DNA of 64,000 nt from Pilaira anomala (Eukaryota; Mucoromycota; Mucoromycetes; Mucorales; Mucoraceae). Where the stretch lies: assembly GCA_025716855.1 (NCBI GenBank), contig JAIXMQ010000001.1, positions 310,001 to 374,000 on the forward strand, written 5' to 3'. A model generated the notes under the pieces. The model was not told the origin of the DNA. It saw only the letters and a list, made by a program, of their open reading frames with translations, and did no database searches. Positions 60,843 to 64,000 of this stretch are shown here, piece after piece. Position numbers and translations under genes: made by a program. The first letter of the stretch is position 1; each line of letters starts with the position of its first letter.

Positions 60843-61476
60843 TTATGGTTTCTTTGTCTTTTTTGTTGTCACTTTCTTTTCTTTTGAAAGACTTAATTTT
60901 CTTTTTCTAATCGCAGCAGCAGCATTTGATTCAGGTACATGAGGTTCAAGTTGAGGTGGTTGTAACCTTTGCATAGCTTGTCTTTGTTGTAACTGTAATT
61001 GTTGTTGTTGATGTTGCATTCTTACATTGATAGCTTGTTGTTGATAATAGTTTTGCATAGCAGCTTGTTGTTGCATAAATGGATTGGGGACAGGTATTGT
61101 ACCGGGACCTATTGATTGTGGTGTACCTGTTACTGTTGAAGAAGCCGATGCAGCAGCAGCAGCAGCAGCCGCAGCCGCAGCCGCAGTTGCAGTCATCATA
61201 GGTGATGACATGTTCATAGGAGAATGCATCAACATATGTGGGTTCATAGGTGAATTCATCATACTGGATTGACCTTGAATGAGTGTAGGTGTAGGTGTAT
61301 TAGAATTTAATAGGTGATCATGATGTGATATAAATGGACTACTTTCTGTATTGGGTAATAAAGATAAGATATCGGTAGTTAATAAAGGAGAGGAAGATAG
61401 TATTTCTTGTTGTGGAGGAGGAAGGGTTTCTTGTTGTTGTAATGGCGTTTGTTGTTTTTGCTTTTGTTTTTGTTTT

Positions 61477-61514
<38 letters not shown>

Positions 61515-62622
61515 TTGTTGTTGTTGTTGTTGCTGTTGCTGTTGTAATAATGATTGTGGTGGTTGCGATGACGACGGTGGTGCTGGTGGTGCTGGTTGTT
61601 GTAGTTGAGGTTGTTTTTGATCTATATTTTAAATGCATGTATGTAAGTATCCATGACTACTACTTTTTTTTTTCTATTTTACCTTCTGGGTATAAAGATG
61701 CCATTTTTTTATTGAGATCAAATGACAGGGCAGATAAACTATCTAATAATAATAATTTAAATTTTGTGAGATACAAATTCTGGGATTTTTTTTTTTTTTT
61801 TTTTTTACCTTTTGGATTTAGACCAGTAACAAGAGAAAAAAAAGCTATTTCACCTATACGATTTGAAACATCAATCATCTAAAAAAAAAAAAAAAAAAAT
61901 TAATAAAGGATATTATACATATAGAATCCACATCATATTTACACGTAATAATTTAATGATTCGATCAGGTACACCCCAATGGTTAACAAGACTTGAAGGT
62001 GTTTGGTAAGTAGGAGTTTTTGAAGTTAATTTTAACTTTTTTTTTGAAACGGCGTTGATATCTACCGAGACTAATTTGGAACGTGCAATATATTCATCAT
62101 GTTGGTTACAAATAAACTTCCATTGCTCTATCTTTAATGTGCCATCATGAGGATCTAAATGAAATAAGACGGATAATTCGCCTGAAAGTATGACCTAAAA
62201 AAAAAAAAAAAAGTATAAATATAAATATAAATAAAAAATAAAAAAAAGGGGGATAAAATAATAATTTTAATTTACCATCGTGCCGTTATTATATCGATGG
62301 ATTAAACTCGAACGAGGACATTCCAACATCATACCATTTGGTAAAAAATATTCCATTGTTTGATCTGTCGTTAATTGTATAGAGTCTAAGTCACATTGAT
62401 AATGTGTATAAAAGTATCTTGCAATTAAATTCTGTGTGATGTCTAAAACTTACACATTAATTACTATTACTATTATGATTATAATTATTATTATTATTAT
62501 TATTACCAAATTCTATCCTTTGTTGTTGTGTGTTACTATTATCTAATAAACCAATCTTCATTGTAGCTGTCGTTGTAAAGAAATCATCCACAAAACCCTC
62601 CCAGAACATCAAATCCTTGGCC

Positions 62623-62656
<34 letters not shown>

Positions 62657-63051
62657 GTTGTCATGTAATAATCATGGAGACTTACCTGATCACCAGGACT
62701 AAGTCGATCACGGAACTGCAATAAACGAAGTACAGCTTGTCCCATTGATGATGTTCTATTATTATATACATAAATATTTATTCTTATATCATAATAATCA
62801 TAATAATACCTTTGTTCAGTTGTAGTCATTACAGGTTTTATTGGTACAGAGGATGGCATAACTTGTGCAAGTTGAGAAAAGGCAGGTGAACCTTGACTAG
62901 ATAAAGTGGGTGTAGGTGGTAAAGTACGTTGTTGTTGTTGTTGTAATTGACGTTGACGAAATAAGAGTTGAGCTTGTTGTTGCATTCTTAAATTAGTATT
63001 GATATCATGAACTGAATGTAATCCTGCATTATATGAAGAGTCTGTAGACAT
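60843..63051 (-). CDS. LIM-domain-binding co-regulator (Ldb/SEUSS-like)
   Basis: Transcriptional co-regulator of the Lim_bind family (animal LDB1, plant SEUSS, fungal Adn1/Mfg1-like). Exons: complement(join(60843..61621, 61683..61742, 61809..61878, 61943..62194, 62276..62442, 62507..62621, 62686..62755, 62810..63051)), 584 residues. The conserved domain (about 85-330) begins GQAVLRLLQFRDRLSP and continues AKDLMFWEGFVDDFFTTTA, LIARYFYTHYQCDLDSIQL, LSVLFHLDPHDGTLKIEQWK and VNHWGVPDRIIKLL. It is flanked by Gln-rich N-terminal sequence and a long C-terminal region with a roughly 20-residue Gln run, a Lys-Gln repeat, a poly-Ala run and a basic tail. LDB proteins dimerise and bridge DNA-bound factors. 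The Gln and Ala runs come from CAA/CAG and GCN repeats that could vary between strains. Divergent from the Stc1 gene, 226 bp between ATGs. Confidence 0.88.
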
Positions 63052-63277
63052 GAACAAACTTTTTTTTTTTTTGAAATTTTCTTTCTTATATCTTTATATC
63101 TATATAAACGAAAAAGAAAAAAGAAAAAAGAAAAAAATAACCCCCTTCTCTCTTTCCACTCTCTCCACACACACCACACACACTCTCTCTTTTTTTTTTT
63201 TTCGAGGTCACGTCTATTTATTTTTTTCTGGTCCGTTCATTTTTTTTTTTTTTCTTTTCTTTGTCTTCTTTTTTATT
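63052..63277. promoter_or_regulatory. Bidirectional promoter (LDB / Stc1)
   Basis: 226 bp between divergent ATGs, containing GAAAAAA-type repeats, a CT/CA-rich stretch (about 63145-63190) and two T runs. No clear TATA box. Confidence 0.5.
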
Positions 63278-63794
63278 ATGTACAAACAAAACTATAATAA
63301 CAACATTCAAAAGCTTAGCTCTTTCTCTACCTCTGGTGCTAATTGTAAGTTTTAAAACACAAACACATACACTTTTTATATTATGATCCACTGATCCAAA
63401 ATATATATATATATATAGCTGGTCAAGGTGGTCCTACAAGTCTTCGTTGTGTCTTTTGTAAAGAAGTAAGTGTAATTGTTTTTTCTTTTTTTTTTTTCCA
63501 TCTCTTTATTAATGCACAAAATAATAGGAAAAACCTCTTGACGCTTTCTCACAAACTCAAATCCAAAAAGCTACTCACAACCGTAAGTTTGAAAGTTTTT
63601 TTTTTTTTTTTTTTTTTTTTTGACATAAAATTAAAACTCTCTTTTTCATATTTTAGCTTACGCACCTGTATCATATAATAAAAAAGCAAAACTTATCTCT
63701 TGTAAGAAATGTTCTCCTACACAACAAACACATTTGACTTGTTCCATTTGTAGCAAAACTCAACCTTTAGATAAATTCGCAAAGGTAAATCTTG

Positions 63795-63829
<35 letters not shown>

Positions 63830-63996
63830 GTCAACGAATTGATTGACATTGATTTTCTAAAACTTTATTTCTATAGTCACAAAGAAGAAATGCTGAAAAA
63901 GCTAGATGTATTAAATGTAACAAGAAGCGTGAAGAAGAAGATGTTTGGGCCTCAGACCCTGAAACTGATAGTGATGATGAATTTGATCAATATTAG
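63278..63996 (+). CDS. Stc1-domain zinc-binding protein
   Basis: Exons: join(63278..63344, 63419..63465, 63528..63582, 63657..63784, 63877..63996), 138 residues, complete with its stop 4 nt before the window end. The cysteine pattern is that of the Stc1 domain: LRCVFCKEEKPLDAFSQTQI, then ISCKKCSP, LTCSICSKTQPLDKFAK and ARCIKCNKKREEE, giving four CxxC pairs with the repeated C-x2-C-x5-[AKL]-x-F layout. The acidic tail is short. In fission yeast, Stc1 joins the RNAi machinery (Ago1) to the CLRC H3K9 methyltransferase. Proteins with this domain in other fungi are mostly uncharacterised, so the heterochromatin role is inference. Every exon junction fits in phase; intron 4 contains a roughly 30-nt A run. 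Confidence 0.82.
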
Positions 63997-64000
63997 GCTT

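Noticed and set aside
61351..61882. Cys-rich and Val/Ala-rich plus-strand frames
   Set aside because: These are shadows of the poly-Gln-coding CAA/CAG repeat of the LIM-binding gene read on the other strand.

Overview
This is eukaryotic nuclear DNA, most likely from a Mucorales (Mucoromycota) fungus. The evidence is AT-rich sequence, many homopolymer runs, compact genes with short GT-AG introns (about 40-100 nt), relics of the Tc1/mariner type common in Mucorales, and a fungal gene set that includes Zn2Cys6 and HAP2 regulators, a bifunctional GARS-AIRS and an EF-hand alternative NADH dehydrogenase. I rebuilt about 94 introns by hand from splice signals, reading phase and family conservation. 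Exon coordinates are in each evidence field. The species is not determined.

Positions 1-10,500 are repeat-rich and gene-poor. The first 6,672 bases form a giant near-perfect inverted repeat: two arms of about 2.22 kb around a loop of about 2.2 kb. The window starts inside the left arm, so its true end is unknown. After it come a minisatellite carrying a hairpin, 13-bp and 18-bp tandem arrays, and a decayed Tc1/mariner transposase.

Positions 10,600-21,600 are mixed: a membrane-anchored GH18 chitinase, a C2H2 zinc-finger gene with a broken frame, COX19 and 3-ketosphinganine reductase ending 3 nt apart, a duplicated 178-bp repeat, a poly(A)-polymerase-like protein with a damaged active site, and two small uncertain genes.

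Positions 21,700-43,800 are dense housekeeping sequence: a DDHD phospholipase, U-box cyclophilin PPIL2, HAP2/NF-YA, a PX-BAR sorting nexin, a CDK7-type kinase, a small secreted protein, a CHHC zinc-finger U11-48K-like protein (minor spliceosome), a Zn2Cys6 factor, MAK11, a cyclase-family enzyme and a calcium-binding NADH dehydrogenase. Many are arranged as divergent pairs sharing short promoters or as tightly convergent pairs.

Positions 45,000-64,000 hold RTF1 (Paf1 complex), a YEATS protein, two tandem secreted subtilases with the same exon layout, the purine enzyme GARS-AIRS, a LIM-domain-binding co-regulator and an Stc1-domain protein. Chromatin and transcription genes are frequent (HAP2, CDK7, Zn2Cys6, RTF1, YEATS, LDB, Stc1). 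The features most worth a second look are the giant palindrome, the degenerate nucleotidyltransferase, the minor-spliceosome and Stc1 candidates, and introns whose 3' splice site follows a pure A run.
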